This document shows, piece by piece, positions 55,056-63,296 of a stretch of DNA of 64,000 bases. Origin of the DNA: Dyadobacter sp. CY343 (lineage in GTDB: Bacteria > Bacteroidota > Bacteroidia > Cytophagales > Spirosomataceae); assembly GCF_021390335.1 (NCBI RefSeq), contig NZ_JAJUXK010000004.1:310001-374000 (forward strand). The letters run 5' to 3'. The notes below the pieces were generated by a model, which was not told where the DNA came from, ran no database searches, and saw only the letters and a list, made by a program, of their open reading frames with translations. Position numbers and translations under genes: made by a program. Position 1 is the first letter of the stretch. Every line of letters starts with the position of its first letter.

Positions 55056-55807
55056 GAAAACCCGCCCCAAAACAATCCCAGGCCGATATGGTCTTTGGGA
55101 CACAGTCAGTACTTGAAACGCTCAGGTCTGGAAAAGAGATCGAGCGATTATTCCTTCAAAGAGAATTAGGTTTTTCAGAGATTGAAAAGCTCGCCAAAGA
55201 AACGGGCGTTCCATTTCAGCGCGTACCAATTGAAAAACTGAACAGGATCACGCGTAAAAATCATCAAGGCGCGATCGCATTCGTTTCCCCGATCCAATAC
55301 ATGCCGTTGCACAATGTGCTTACGCAGGTTTATGAAGACGGAAAAACGCCCCTATTGCTATTGCTAGACCGCATTACCGACGTACGAAACTTCGGAGCAA
55401 TCGCCAGAACTGCTGAATGTGCAGGTGTGCAAGCATTGATCGTCCCGACCAAAGGCGGCGCGCAGATCAATGCAGACGCGATGAAAACTTCTTCAGGCGC
55501 ATTGAATTTCCTGCCAGTTTGCCGTGAGCCGAACTTGTATGAAACGCTTTTATACCTCAGAAACAGCGGATTGCAGATTGTAGCCTGTACTGAGAAAACC
55601 GAGAAGTCAGTCTATGATATTGATTTCTCAATACCCACAGTCATTATCATGGGTTCTGAGGAAGATGGTATTTCAAAAGAATTTATCCACCTCGCCGACA
55701 GCGGCGCAAAGATCCCGCTCATCGGCCAGGTTGAATCGCTGAATGTATCGGTGGCGAGTTCGATTGTGCTGTATGAGGCTGTACGGCAGCGGATTGCGAA
55801 GGTTTAA
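55031..55807 (+). CDS. rlmB: 23S rRNA (guanosine-2'-O-)-methyltransferase, TrmH/SpoU family
   Basis: 258 residues from ATG 55031, inside the end of the GWxTD gene; a TTG further up is possible but less natural. A SpoU substrate-binding domain (F-G-T-Q-S-V-L-E-T-L, R-I-T-R-K-N-H-Q-G) is followed by the knotted methyltransferase with D-R-I-T-D-V-R-N-F-G-A-I-A-R-T-A, I-M-G-S-E-E-D-G-I and the final L-N-V-S-V-A-S-S-I-V-L-Y-E. RlmB methylates the ribose of a guanosine in the peptidyl-transferase loop of 23S rRNA. A different TrmH-family target cannot be excluded. Confidence 0.88.
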   Translation: MEKRQYTVRKPAPKQSQADMVFGTQSVLETLRSGKEIERLFLQRELGFSEIEKLAKETGVPFQRVPIEKLNRITRKNHQGAIAFVSPIQYMPLHNVLTQVYEDGKTPLLLLLDRITDVRNFGAIARTAECAGVQALIVPTKGGAQINADAMKTSSGALNFLPVCREPNLYETLLYLRNSGLQIVACTEKTEKSVYDIDFSIPTVIIMGSEEDGISKEFIHLADSGAKIPLIGQVESLNVSVASSIVLYEAVRQRIAKV

Positions 55808-55824
55808 TTTAATTTTAAGTGAAG

Positions 55825-55890
55825 TTTGTCAGCCTGAGCGGAGTCGAAGGCGGTCGTGCACGGGCCTTCGACTCCGCTCAGGCTGACAAA
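55825..55890. repeat. Perfect 27-base inverted repeat between rlmB and mnmA
   Basis: The left arm (55825-55851, containing GCCTGAGCGGAGTCGAAGG) and the right arm (55864-55890) are perfect complements around a 12-base loop. There is no T-run in the position of an intrinsic terminator on either strand. A related half-site (CTTCGGCTACGCTCAGGGTGACA-like) lies at about 9974-9996 between cysD and cysN. Confidence 0.9.
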
Positions 55891-55914
55891 AAAGTTACCC
55901 TAGCAGTATCTAGC

Positions 55915-57018
55915 TTACTGCCTGAAACTCTTCAATATCCAACCCCCACCCACTACATCATCGCCTTCATAAAATACAGCCGCCTGCCCTGGCGCAATCC
56001 CGTTTACACCGTCGTGAAAGCGCGCTACCAACTTATCCGGTTCGATTTGCTCGATTGTAGCCGGCGTTCCGTCGTGTTTGTACCGTACTTTGGTTACAGT
56101 TTCCAGCGGTTTTTCAATCGAAGCATATTTTTGAAAGTTCAGTTTACCGACATACATTCCATCGCGAAATAAGTCCGGCAAATCGCCTAATACTACTTCA
56201 TTTGTATCTTTTCTGATCTCGGTCACAAATGCCGGCTTACCCAATGCAATGCCCAGACCTTTTCTTTGACCAACGGTATAAAAAGGATAACCTTCGTGCT
56301 TTCCGACAACGGTACCATCTTCAAAAACAAAATTGCCACCAGCTACTTCCGCTTCCAGACCGGGTATTCTCCTTTTCAAAAATCCGCGGTAATCATTATC
56401 CGGCACGAAACAAATTTCGTAACTCTCCGATTTATTGACTAAATCAATAAACCCGCGCTCGCGGGCCATTTCGCGGATCTCAGTTTTGTGCAAATAGCCT
56501 AGCGGTAATTTCGTGCGTGCTAAACTTTCCTGCGAAACGCCCCAAAGCACGTAACTCTGGTCTTTCCAACTGTCAATTCCCTTTGAAACATAATGCCGGG
56601 CGTCGTTGAACTGCATATTGGCATAGTGTCCGGTTGCAATGAATTCACAATCCAGCCTGTCTGCCCGTTTCAGCAGCGCGTCCCATTTAATGTGGGTATT
56701 GCATAAAACGCAGGGATTTGGCGTGCGGCCTTCGAGGTATTCGCCGGTAAAATGGTCGATCACATAATCTCCGAATTCTTCACGGATATCGAGAATATAA
56801 TGGGGAAAACCGAGTTCTACGGCGATATTTCGGGCGTCATTAATGGAGTCGAGCGAGCAGCAACCGGTCTCTTTTTTGGTCCCGCCACTGCTGGCGTAGT
56901 CCCAGGTTTTCATGGTCATTCCGATGACCTCATAACCTTGTTCGTGTAACATAACAGCTGCGAGAGAGCTGTCGATGCCGCCACTCATAGCGACAAGAAT
57001 TCGTCCGTGTTTGCTCAT
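55915..57018 (-). CDS. mnmA: tRNA-specific 2-thiouridylase
   Basis: 367 residues from ATG 57018. The frame is open to 57108, but a promoter element lies there, so the shorter form is preferred. The PP-loop is S-G-G-I-D-S (12-17). The Cys of N-P-C-V-L-C-N and the later Y-E-I-C-F-V-P are the catalytic pair that form the persulfide and release sulfur. MnmA places the 2-thio group on U34 of Lys, Glu and Gln tRNAs. A beta-barrel domain ends the protein. Converges on rlmB. Confidence 0.94.
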   Translation of the reverse strand: MSKHGRILVAMSGGIDSSLAAVMLHEQGYEVIGMTMKTWDYASSGGTKKETGCCSLDSINDARNIAVELGFPHYILDIREEFGDYVIDHFTGEYLEGRTPNPCVLCNTHIKWDALLKRADRLDCEFIATGHYANMQFNDARHYVSKGIDSWKDQSYVLWGVSQESLARTKLPLGYLHKTEIREMARERGFIDLVNKSESYEICFVPDNDYRGFLKRRIPGLEAEVAGGNFVFEDGTVVGKHEGYPFYTVGQRKGLGIALGKPAFVTEIRKDTNEVVLGDLPDLFRDGMYVGKLNFQKYASIEKPLETVTKVRYKHDGTPATIEQIEPDKLVARFHDGVNGIAPGQAAVFYEGDDVVGGGWILKSFRQ

Positions 57019-57105
57019 TGTAGTAATCCGCCGAAGGTTGAATGCCTTCCGATTTTGGTTTGAATTTGAAACAACCGAACAGCGGATGCTGCTGGGTTTG
57101 TTCCG

Positions 57106-57113
57106 CAAAGGTA
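57106..57113 (-). promoter_or_regulatory. Promoter -7 element for mnmA
   Basis: TACCTTTG on the minus strand, exact TAnnTTTG, 88 bases before the ATG at 57018. It lies within the open upstream extension and so decides the start. Confidence 0.5.
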
Positions 57114-57149
57114 AGTAATACTTGTGAGTAAAAGGAAAGATCGCTGCTT

Positions 57150-58193
57150 CTACGAAATCACCTGCCTGATTATATTCTTGATATTCAATTCAATAATCTC
57201 AGTCATACTTTCGCAGTGCTGGTAATGGGTGTCTTTGAAATGGCGGGAAAGGCCTTCGCGTAGCTGGCTGATATTCTCTACTGTTGAGATATTGTCCTTG
57301 ATCGAAACGTCGCGGAGTTCGCGGAGGCGGTGGCGCTCGCTTCTTGCCTGGTACATAATAGAGGATTGCTCTTCCTGCTGGTATTGAAGTACCGTTTTGT
57401 CCGTCAGATATTCCATCGCCAGTTCTACATAAGGCAGGTTTTCCTTGAAGAATTGTGGCATGTATACTTTCAGGTTTCCTTCGTAAAACTGCTGGTCGAA
57501 GTCGATTGCGCGCAGACGGAACTGAAAATCGTCAAAATCGGGCGTGATCTGCATCACGAAATTATAGGCGCGCATATCCCCGAGCAGGGTTATGGTGCAG
57601 CGTTCATTGAATTTTACAAATTCCTTGGCAATTCGGATCGGGTTATAATCTGTGTGCCGCAGGCGAGTCTTGGCAAATTCATCCCCCGGAATACCGGCGA
57701 TATGCTCTTCAATAAGTGAATCACCGTCAACAAGATAGTTTACCTGATTCGGAGAAAATATCTCTTCAAGTTCCAAACCATAAATCCGTGAAGCGTCTGC
57801 TTTCTTGACATAGAAATAATCATAAATGTCGTTCAGCCGGTTCACTATTTTTATACGAAAAGGATTCGAGTTCCCGAACTTGCAATAGTCAATGCGGTCG
57901 ATGTATTTATGCTCCACAATACGCAGATTCCCAGAGGCTTTCAGCATTGCATACACTTTTTTCAAACCATTGTGCAGCCTGTCGATCTCGTGCGACGGGT
58001 ACAGCGGACTCTCCCACAAAGTGTCTTTACCGAATTTATCTGTCACCGGAAAGGATTCGTAAAAACCGAGCAAATCGTGGTAACTTACAGGTAAACGGGC
58101 GTCGCGCTGGTAAAAACGCAGGTATTTCCGCAGCTCGGGACTGACCGGATAGATTGGCTTTTTATTAATAATCTTGACATCACCATTTTCCAT
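57150..58193 (-). CDS. Uncharacterised protein with kinase-like (PKL) features
   Basis: 347 residues from the Met at 58193; a longer frame to 58256 is less likely. I recognise no named family. The pattern is reminiscent of protein-kinase-like or aminoglycoside-phosphotransferase folds: F-Y-V-K-K near 128-131, E-E-H-I-A-G-I-P-G at 162-170 (like a hinge), G205-D206 followed by N211 (catalytic-loop pattern), and D231-F-D233 (metal-binding pattern). There is no signal or membrane segment. Divergent from mobA, with starts 81 bases apart. Confidence 0.6.
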   Translation of the reverse strand: MENGDVKIINKKPIYPVSPELRKYLRFYQRDARLPVSYHDLLGFYESFPVTDKFGKDTLWESPLYPSHEIDRLHNGLKKVYAMLKASGNLRIVEHKYIDRIDYCKFGNSNPFRIKIVNRLNDIYDYFYVKKADASRIYGLELEEIFSPNQVNYLVDGDSLIEEHIAGIPGDEFAKTRLRHTDYNPIRIAKEFVKFNERCTITLLGDMRAYNFVMQITPDFDDFQFRLRAIDFDQQFYEGNLKVYMPQFFKENLPYVELAMEYLTDKTVLQYQQEEQSSIMYQARSERHRLRELRDVSIKDNISTVENISQLREGLSRHFKDTHYQHCESMTEIIELNIKNIIRQVIS

Positions 58194-58274
58194 AAAGGAA
58201 GTTAAGCATATTTGGCCGATACTTTCAACCCGGCTTTCGGCGAAAATGGGAATCAAAATACAAATTCTGTTTGC

Positions 58275-58868
58275 ATGGGACTGATCGGAATAGCGGTTTG
58301 TGGGGGCGAAAGTTCAAGAATGGGCCGCGACAAAAGCAGTCTTATTTATCATCAAAAATCTCAATATGAGCATGTTGCCGATCTGCTTTCCGGGTTTTGT
58401 GAAAAGACTATTATTTCCTGTAACCAAGACCAGCTGAGTGTCCTGGAAACGGAATACGAAAAAATGGTCGATCTGCCTCATTATGCACACATTGGCCCGA
58501 TCGGAGCATTACTTACTGCATTCCAATCTTTTCCAAATCACGATTTCCTGTTTACCGGCTGCGATTACCCGCTGCTTGGAGAAACCGATATTTCACATTT
58601 TCTAAACGCAATTCAGGAAGATTCTGTCGCTGCCGCCTTTTATAATTCAGACGAAAAATACGAGCCTTTACTAGCGTGGTACGCTGCGAAAGTTGGTTCG
58701 CGTCTGAGCGGACATTTTGAGTCGGGCGACCGTTCGTTACAGTCGTTTCTGAGAAATGTGAATGCGCAAAAATTTCTCCCGGAAGCTGAAAATGTAATGC
58801 AATCCATAGATACGCCGGAGGATTTTGCGAGGATTACAGAGCTTTTAAAACAAAAAAACAATGGTTAA
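58275..58868 (+). CDS. mobA: Molybdenum cofactor guanylyltransferase (MobA-like)
   Basis: 197 residues from ATG 58275, just ahead of the nucleotide-binding start I-A-V-C-G-G-E-S-S-R-M-G-R-D-K. The usual L-A-G-G is C-G-G here, an acceptable variant. F-T-G-C-D-Y-P-L-L holds the metal-binding Asp. It attaches GMP (or CMP in related enzymes) to molybdopterin. It overlaps fdhD by 8 bases and is the first gene of a four-gene molybdenum enzyme operon. Confidence 0.87.
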   Translation: MGLIGIAVCGGESSRMGRDKSSLIYHQKSQYEHVADLLSGFCEKTIISCNQDQLSVLETEYEKMVDLPHYAHIGPIGALLTAFQSFPNHDFLFTGCDYPLLGETDISHFLNAIQEDSVAAAFYNSDEKYEPLLAWYAAKVGSRLSGHFESGDRSLQSFLRNVNAQKFLPEAENVMQSIDTPEDFARITELLKQKNNG

Positions 58869-59700
58869 AACGCAGCCGGTATCCGTAATCCGACGCCCGA
58901 TCAAGCGGGTTACTGCCACAGGAAGTGCCGAAAAAGAGGATTTCCTGGCAGTAGAAGAACCATTGGAAATACGGCTCGCCTATCAGAATTCAGGAAAATC
59001 AGAATGGCGGAATATTTCTGTTACGATGCGCACGCCAGGATTTGACCGCGAACTTGCAGCAGGATTTTTGTTGACAGAAGGCATTATCAAATCAGTAAAT
59101 GCTATCAAGAATATTGAGATTTCAGTATTTGAAGAAAATCAGGTATTGGTCACTCTTTCTGAATCATCCGAACCAAATCTGAATACTTCTGAAAGAAATT
59201 TTTACACAACATCCAGCTGCGGCGTGTGCGGAAAAGCGAGTATCGATGCGATCAAATCCGTTTCATCCTATTCCCTGCAAAACACGTTTGAAGTGAGCCG
59301 GGAAGTACTTTTTACATTGGGTTCCAGGATTTCGGGACAACAGAATATCTTCCAGGAAACAGGCGGATTACACGCTGCCTCACTTTTCGATGCGGCCGGA
59401 GATCTGATAAATATCTGTGAAGATGTGGGCCGGCACAATGCTTTGGATAAATTGATCGGCACAGCATTGTTAGAGAATCAATTGCCTCTTACCAGCAAGA
59501 TGCTCCTATTGAGCGGCAGAGCAAGTTTTGAGCTGATTCAAAAAGCATTAATGGCTGGTATTGAGCTGGTTGCTGCAATAGGCGCACCATCGAGCCTGGC
59601 AGTGCAGCTGGCGGAGGAGAATAATATGACGCTGGTGGGATTTTTAAAAAATGACAGATTCAATGTTTATACCGGCTATCACCGGATTATAGGTTTATGA
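58861..59700 (+). CDS. fdhD: Formate dehydrogenase accessory sulfurtransferase FdhD
   Basis: 279 residues. The sulfur-carrying Cys pair is C120 and C123 in S-S-C-G-V-C-G. F-x-R-E-L-A-A-G-F-L-L-T-E-G-I and E-D-V-G-R-H-N-A-L-D-K are further signatures. FdhD passes sulfur from a cysteine desulfurase to the molybdenum cofactor of formate dehydrogenase-type enzymes. Its end overlaps the next gene by 4 bases (ATGA). Confidence 0.94.
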   Translation: MVKTQPVSVIRRPIKRVTATGSAEKEDFLAVEEPLEIRLAYQNSGKSEWRNISVTMRTPGFDRELAAGFLLTEGIIKSVNAIKNIEISVFEENQVLVTLSESSEPNLNTSERNFYTTSSCGVCGKASIDAIKSVSSYSLQNTFEVSREVLFTLGSRISGQQNIFQETGGLHAASLFDAAGDLINICEDVGRHNALDKLIGTALLENQLPLTSKMLLLSGRASFELIQKALMAGIELVAAIGAPSSLAVQLAEENNMTLVGFLKNDRFNVYTGYHRIIGL

Positions 59701-60065
59701 AAATCAGAATTCAAAAAAATAAAGTAAGATACCGGCTGTCCAAGAGCGACGTGGCACAACTGGGCAACGAAGGATATCTCGAAGAACGAACCGCTTTTCC
59801 GCAAGGCGAGCTGGTGTATGCAATCAAAAGTCAGCCAGCTATCGAAACGCTCTCAGCTTCTTTTGAAAATCAGCACATTACGATATTTATTCCAGAGTCG
59901 TTTGCACGGGAGTGGCCGGAAAATAATGTGATAGGGATTGATTCAAATATGTCTTTCAATGAGCAGGAATCGTTATATCTGCTGGTAGAAAAGGATTTTA
60001 AATGCCTCGACAATGATGCCGAGGATCAGTCTGATAACTACGAAAACCCGAACCAAACCTGCTAG
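59697..60065 (+). CDS. Conserved hypothetical protein of the fdhD-fdhF operon (DUF7009-like)
   Basis: 122 residues, soluble, no signal peptide. It opens M-K-I-R-I-Q-K-N-K-V-R-Y-R-L-S-K-S-D-V, followed by a mixed alpha/beta region and an acidic tail (D-N-D-A-E-D-Q-S-D). I associate this type of protein with fdhD neighbourhoods in Bacteroidota, but the DUF number is from memory. Overlap with fdhD and a 2-base gap to the next gene make a maturation or accessory role plausible. Confidence 0.7.
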   Translation: MKIRIQKNKVRYRLSKSDVAQLGNEGYLEERTAFPQGELVYAIKSQPAIETLSASFENQHITIFIPESFAREWPENNVIGIDSNMSFNEQESLYLLVEKDFKCLDNDAEDQSDNYENPNQTC

Positions 60066-60067
60066 TT

Positions 60068-62392
60068 ATGGCTGAATCGCCTATTATCATCCCAGGCTCT
60101 GAAAATCCTGACAAGCTGACCGGCCTCAAAAAAGGCAAGATCATGAAAGTAGCTGCGGGTATTCCGGCGGTGGTTTCTAGCTTTGAAAAAACCATTAAAG
60201 AAGCCGGCGTGCAGCGTGGAATGAAGGCGTTATTCAACCTCAACAAAAAAGGAGGTTTTGATTGTCCGAGCTGCGCCTGGCCTGATCCCGACGATGAGCG
60301 TTCCGGCATTGCGGAATATTGTGAAAATGGCGCGCGGGCAGTCGCGGAAGAGGCGACTTTGAAGAAACTTACCCCCGATTTCTTCTCACAAAATTCAGTA
60401 CTGGAACTTGGCAAACTGTCGGACTACGAAATCGGAGGCAAAGGCAGGATTGCCCAGCCGATGTTTTTGCCAGCTGGCGGCACACATTACCAGCCAATTA
60501 CCTGGAAAGCCGCATTCTCAAAAATAGGATCAGAACTGAACAGACTTCCGTCGCCCGACGAGGCCGTTTTCTACACTTCCGGCCGGACGAGTAACGAAGC
60601 GGCTTTTTTATACCAGCTTTTTGTTCGAGAATTTGGCACGAATAACCTGCCGGATTGCAGCAATATGTGCCACGAAAGCAGCGGCGTCGCATTAGCCGAG
60701 TCGCTGGGAATCGGAAAGGGTTCGGTGACTTTGGACGATTTTTACAAGGCAGAAGTGATCATGATCATGGGCCAGAATCCGGGTACGAACCACCCGCGTA
60801 TGCTCACTGCATTGCAGAAAGCGAAAGCAAACGGAGCGACGATCGTTTCTATCAACCCGCTTCCTGAGACGGGTTTAATGGGTTTTAATAATCCACAAAA
60901 AGTAGAAGGTGTATTTGGCCGCAACTCCTCGCTCACCGATATTTTTCTTCATATTAAAATAAACGGTGACCTGGCGCTATTGAAAGCGATTGAAGCCTTG
61001 CTTTTAAAAGAAGAAGAAAAAAATCCGGGTGCCGTTTTCGATCAGGATTTTATTCGGGCAGATACGGAGGGTTACGAGCAGTTTAAAGCGCATTTGAATA
61101 CCCTTAACCCGGAAGAGCTTGCGAAAGTTTGCGGTGTCCCATTTACACAAATCCAGGAAACGGCGCGACTGCTCGCGACGAAAAGCAAAATAATCGTTTG
61201 CTGGGCAATGGGACTTACGCAGCAAAAAAATGCGGTGGATACTATTAAGGAAATAGTCAATCTGTTGTTGCTAAAAGGTAGTATCGGCAAGCCGGGCGCG
61301 GGGACTTGTCCGGTGCGCGGCCACAGTAATGTGCAGGGCGACCGTACTGTTGGGATTTTTGAAAAACCTTCCGAACAGCTGCTTAATTCTATTGAACGAA
61401 ATTTCCATTTTGCCCCACCGAAAAAGCACGGCTACGACGTTGTGGATGCGATTAAGGCGATGCACGAGGGAAAAGTTGGAGTATTTTTTGCGATGGGAGG
61501 CAATTTCCTTTCTGCCACGCCCGATACCCGCTATACGGCCGAAGCATTAAGTAAATGCCGCCTGACTGTCCACGTTTCGACCAAACTGAACCGGAGCCAC
61601 CTGGTGCACGGGGAGGAAGCTTTGATATTGCCTTGCCTCGGGAGGAGCGATATGGATATTCGGAACGGAGAGAATCAATTTATTTCCTGCGAAAATTCAA
61701 TGGGTGTGGTTCAAATGTCAAAAGGTGTATTGCCTCCTATTTCTGACCAGCTTTTGAGCGAACCCGAAATTGTATGCAGACTGGCCCAGGCTACGCTCGG
61801 GAAACGCAGCCAGATCAATTGGCAAATGTATATTGATAATTATGACGTGATCAGGGCGGATATTGAGCGAACAATTCCCGGATTTGAAAAGTATAATGAG
61901 CGCGTGCGCCAGCCGGCGGGATTTTATCTACCCAATTGTAACCGGGACGGAAAGTTTGATACTTCATCCCGGAAAGCCAGATTTAATGTCGCCCCTATTC
62001 CGGTTAATCATTTATCAAAGAATGAGTTAACAATGATGACGATCCGCAGCCACGATCAGTTTAACACAACTATCTACGGATTAAATGATCGGTATCGCGG
62101 TGTTTTTAACGAGCGGCGGGTCATTTTTATGAATGAAGAAGACATTTCCGACCGAAATTTGCAAAATGGAAGTCTGGTGGATTTGCACAACGATTTTGGC
62201 GGAGTGGAGCGAGTGGCGCACAAATTCCTGGTCGTCGCCTACCCTATTCCGAAAGGCTGCACAGCTACCTATTTCCCTGAAACGAATGTGCTGGTACCGA
62301 TCGATAGTGTAGCCGACAAAAGCAACACGCCAACTTCGAAGCAGGTGGTAATTACAGTTTCAAAACATCATATTCCAGGATCGGAAACTTAA
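60068..62392 (+). CDS. FdhF/YdeP family molybdopterin oxidoreductase
   Basis: 774 residues. The N-terminal C66-P-S-C69 and later Cys belong to the YdeP-type metal site region. The probable Mo-ligand position is C201 followed by H202 in N-M-C-H-E-S-S-G, the place held by Sec or Cys before His in formate dehydrogenases. G-Q-N-P-G-T-N-H-P-R-M-L and R-G-H-S-N-V-Q-G-D-R-T are cofactor-binding segments, and the C-terminal domain has the usual beta-barrel. YdeP-type enzymes resemble formate dehydrogenase H but their true substrate is mostly unknown. mobA and fdhD just upstream supply the sulfurated cofactor. No partner Fe-S or quinone subunit is nearby. Confidence 0.87.
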   Translation: MAESPIIIPGSENPDKLTGLKKGKIMKVAAGIPAVVSSFEKTIKEAGVQRGMKALFNLNKKGGFDCPSCAWPDPDDERSGIAEYCENGARAVAEEATLKKLTPDFFSQNSVLELGKLSDYEIGGKGRIAQPMFLPAGGTHYQPITWKAAFSKIGSELNRLPSPDEAVFYTSGRTSNEAAFLYQLFVREFGTNNLPDCSNMCHESSGVALAESLGIGKGSVTLDDFYKAEVIMIMGQNPGTNHPRMLTALQKAKANGATIVSINPLPETGLMGFNNPQKVEGVFGRNSSLTDIFLHIKINGDLALLKAIEALLLKEEEKNPGAVFDQDFIRADTEGYEQFKAHLNTLNPEELAKVCGVPFTQIQETARLLATKSKIIVCWAMGLTQQKNAVDTIKEIVNLLLLKGSIGKPGAGTCPVRGHSNVQGDRTVGIFEKPSEQLLNSIERNFHFAPPKKHGYDVVDAIKAMHEGKVGVFFAMGGNFLSATPDTRYTAEALSKCRLTVHVSTKLNRSHLVHGEEALILPCLGRSDMDIRNGENQFISCENSMGVVQMSKGVLPPISDQLLSEPEIVCRLAQATLGKRSQINWQMYIDNYDVIRADIERTIPGFEKYNERVRQPAGFYLPNCNRDGKFDTSSRKARFNVAPIPVNHLSKNELTMMTIRSHDQFNTTIYGLNDRYRGVFNERRVIFMNEEDISDRNLQNGSLVDLHNDFGGVERVAHKFLVVAYPIPKGCTATYFPETNVLVPIDSVADKSNTPTSKQVVITVSKHHIPGSET

Positions 62393-62456
62393 TATTTACC
62401 TAATATAGCTGACAGATACAAAATGTACTTTTCGGATCCGTTAGCATTTGGTTAGT

Positions 62457-62478
62457 AACCGGAGATCACGGTTTTTTT
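62457..62478 (+). terminator. Possible terminator after the molybdenum operon
   Basis: AACCG (62457-62461) and CGGTT (62469-62473) with a 7-base loop, followed by a run of T. The stem is short. Confidence 0.45.
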
Positions 62479-62500
62479 ATTTCAGTCAAATTTTTACAAA

Positions 62501-63274
62501 ATGAAAAAAGTATTTGCTATGCTTGCCGCAGGGTTTTTAAGCCTTACTGCATTTGAAGGAATGTCACAAAACAAGAACAAAGTAATCGCGCACCGCGGCG
62601 CGTGGAAGCACACCGGCTCGACAGAAAATTCGATTGGCGCGCTGGAACATGCGATTAAAATGGGCTGCTACGGTAGTGAATTCGACGTGCACATGTCAGC
62701 CGATTCGGTGATTTTTGTATTGCACGATCATGCTATCAAGGGTACGCATATTGAGAAAACGAACGCAAGTGAGCTTTCGCAGATCAAGCTGGAAAATGGC
62801 GAGTCGCTGCCGACGCTTGAAGCCTATTTGAAAGCCGGCGCAAAACAGAAAAACACGAGGTTGATTCTTGAAATCAAAACGTCTTCAATGGGAAAAGAAA
62901 GATCCCTGGCGCTGGCAACGAAATGCGTGGAAATGGTCAAAAAGCTTCAAGTTGAGGATATTACTGATTACATCGCATTCGATTTTGACGTTTGCAAAAA
63001 AGTGAAAGAACTGGCGCCAAAAGCGCACGTGGAATATTTGAATGGAGATAAAACGCCAGATGAGATCGCGGCCGCTGGATTAGACGGTATTGATTATCAC
63101 TTCAATGTGTACAAAAAGAATGAAGATTACATTGCAGCTATGAAAGCCAAAAAACTGACCACAAATGTGTGGACAGTAAATGACGAAGCGATGTTGAGAT
63201 CTTTTCTGGAAAAGAATGTTGATTTTATCACAACGAATGAGCCCGAGCTGTTGCTGAGCATTTCGAAAAAATAG
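62501..63274 (+). CDS. Glycerophosphodiester phosphodiesterase family protein, secreted
   Basis: 257 residues with a signal peptide (residues 1-22, ending G-M-S-Q). The GDPD barrel begins A-H-R-G (H31, R32), then T-E-N-S, E60 and D62 (E-F-D-V) as metal ligands, and H75 in L-H-D-H. All catalytic positions are present. The enzyme would hydrolyse glycerophosphodiesters to glycerol 3-phosphate and an alcohol in the periplasm. Convergent with metX. Confidence 0.92.
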   Translation: MKKVFAMLAAGFLSLTAFEGMSQNKNKVIAHRGAWKHTGSTENSIGALEHAIKMGCYGSEFDVHMSADSVIFVLHDHAIKGTHIEKTNASELSQIKLENGESLPTLEAYLKAGAKQKNTRLILEIKTSSMGKERSLALATKCVEMVKKLQVEDITDYIAFDFDVCKKVKELAPKAHVEYLNGDKTPDEIAAAGLDGIDYHFNVYKKNEDYIAAMKAKKLTTNVWTVNDEAMLRSFLEKNVDFITTNEPELLLSISKK

Positions 63275-63296
63275 CAATTTGATCAGTTGGAAAAGG

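Noticed and set aside
55819..56172. Open frame of 117 codons on the + strand after rlmB
   Set aside because: Its first part is the 27-base inverted repeat and the rest lies antisense to mnmA.
57019..57108. N-terminal extension of mnmA by 30 residues
   Set aside because: A promoter element overlaps its first codons, and the normal family start is at 57018.
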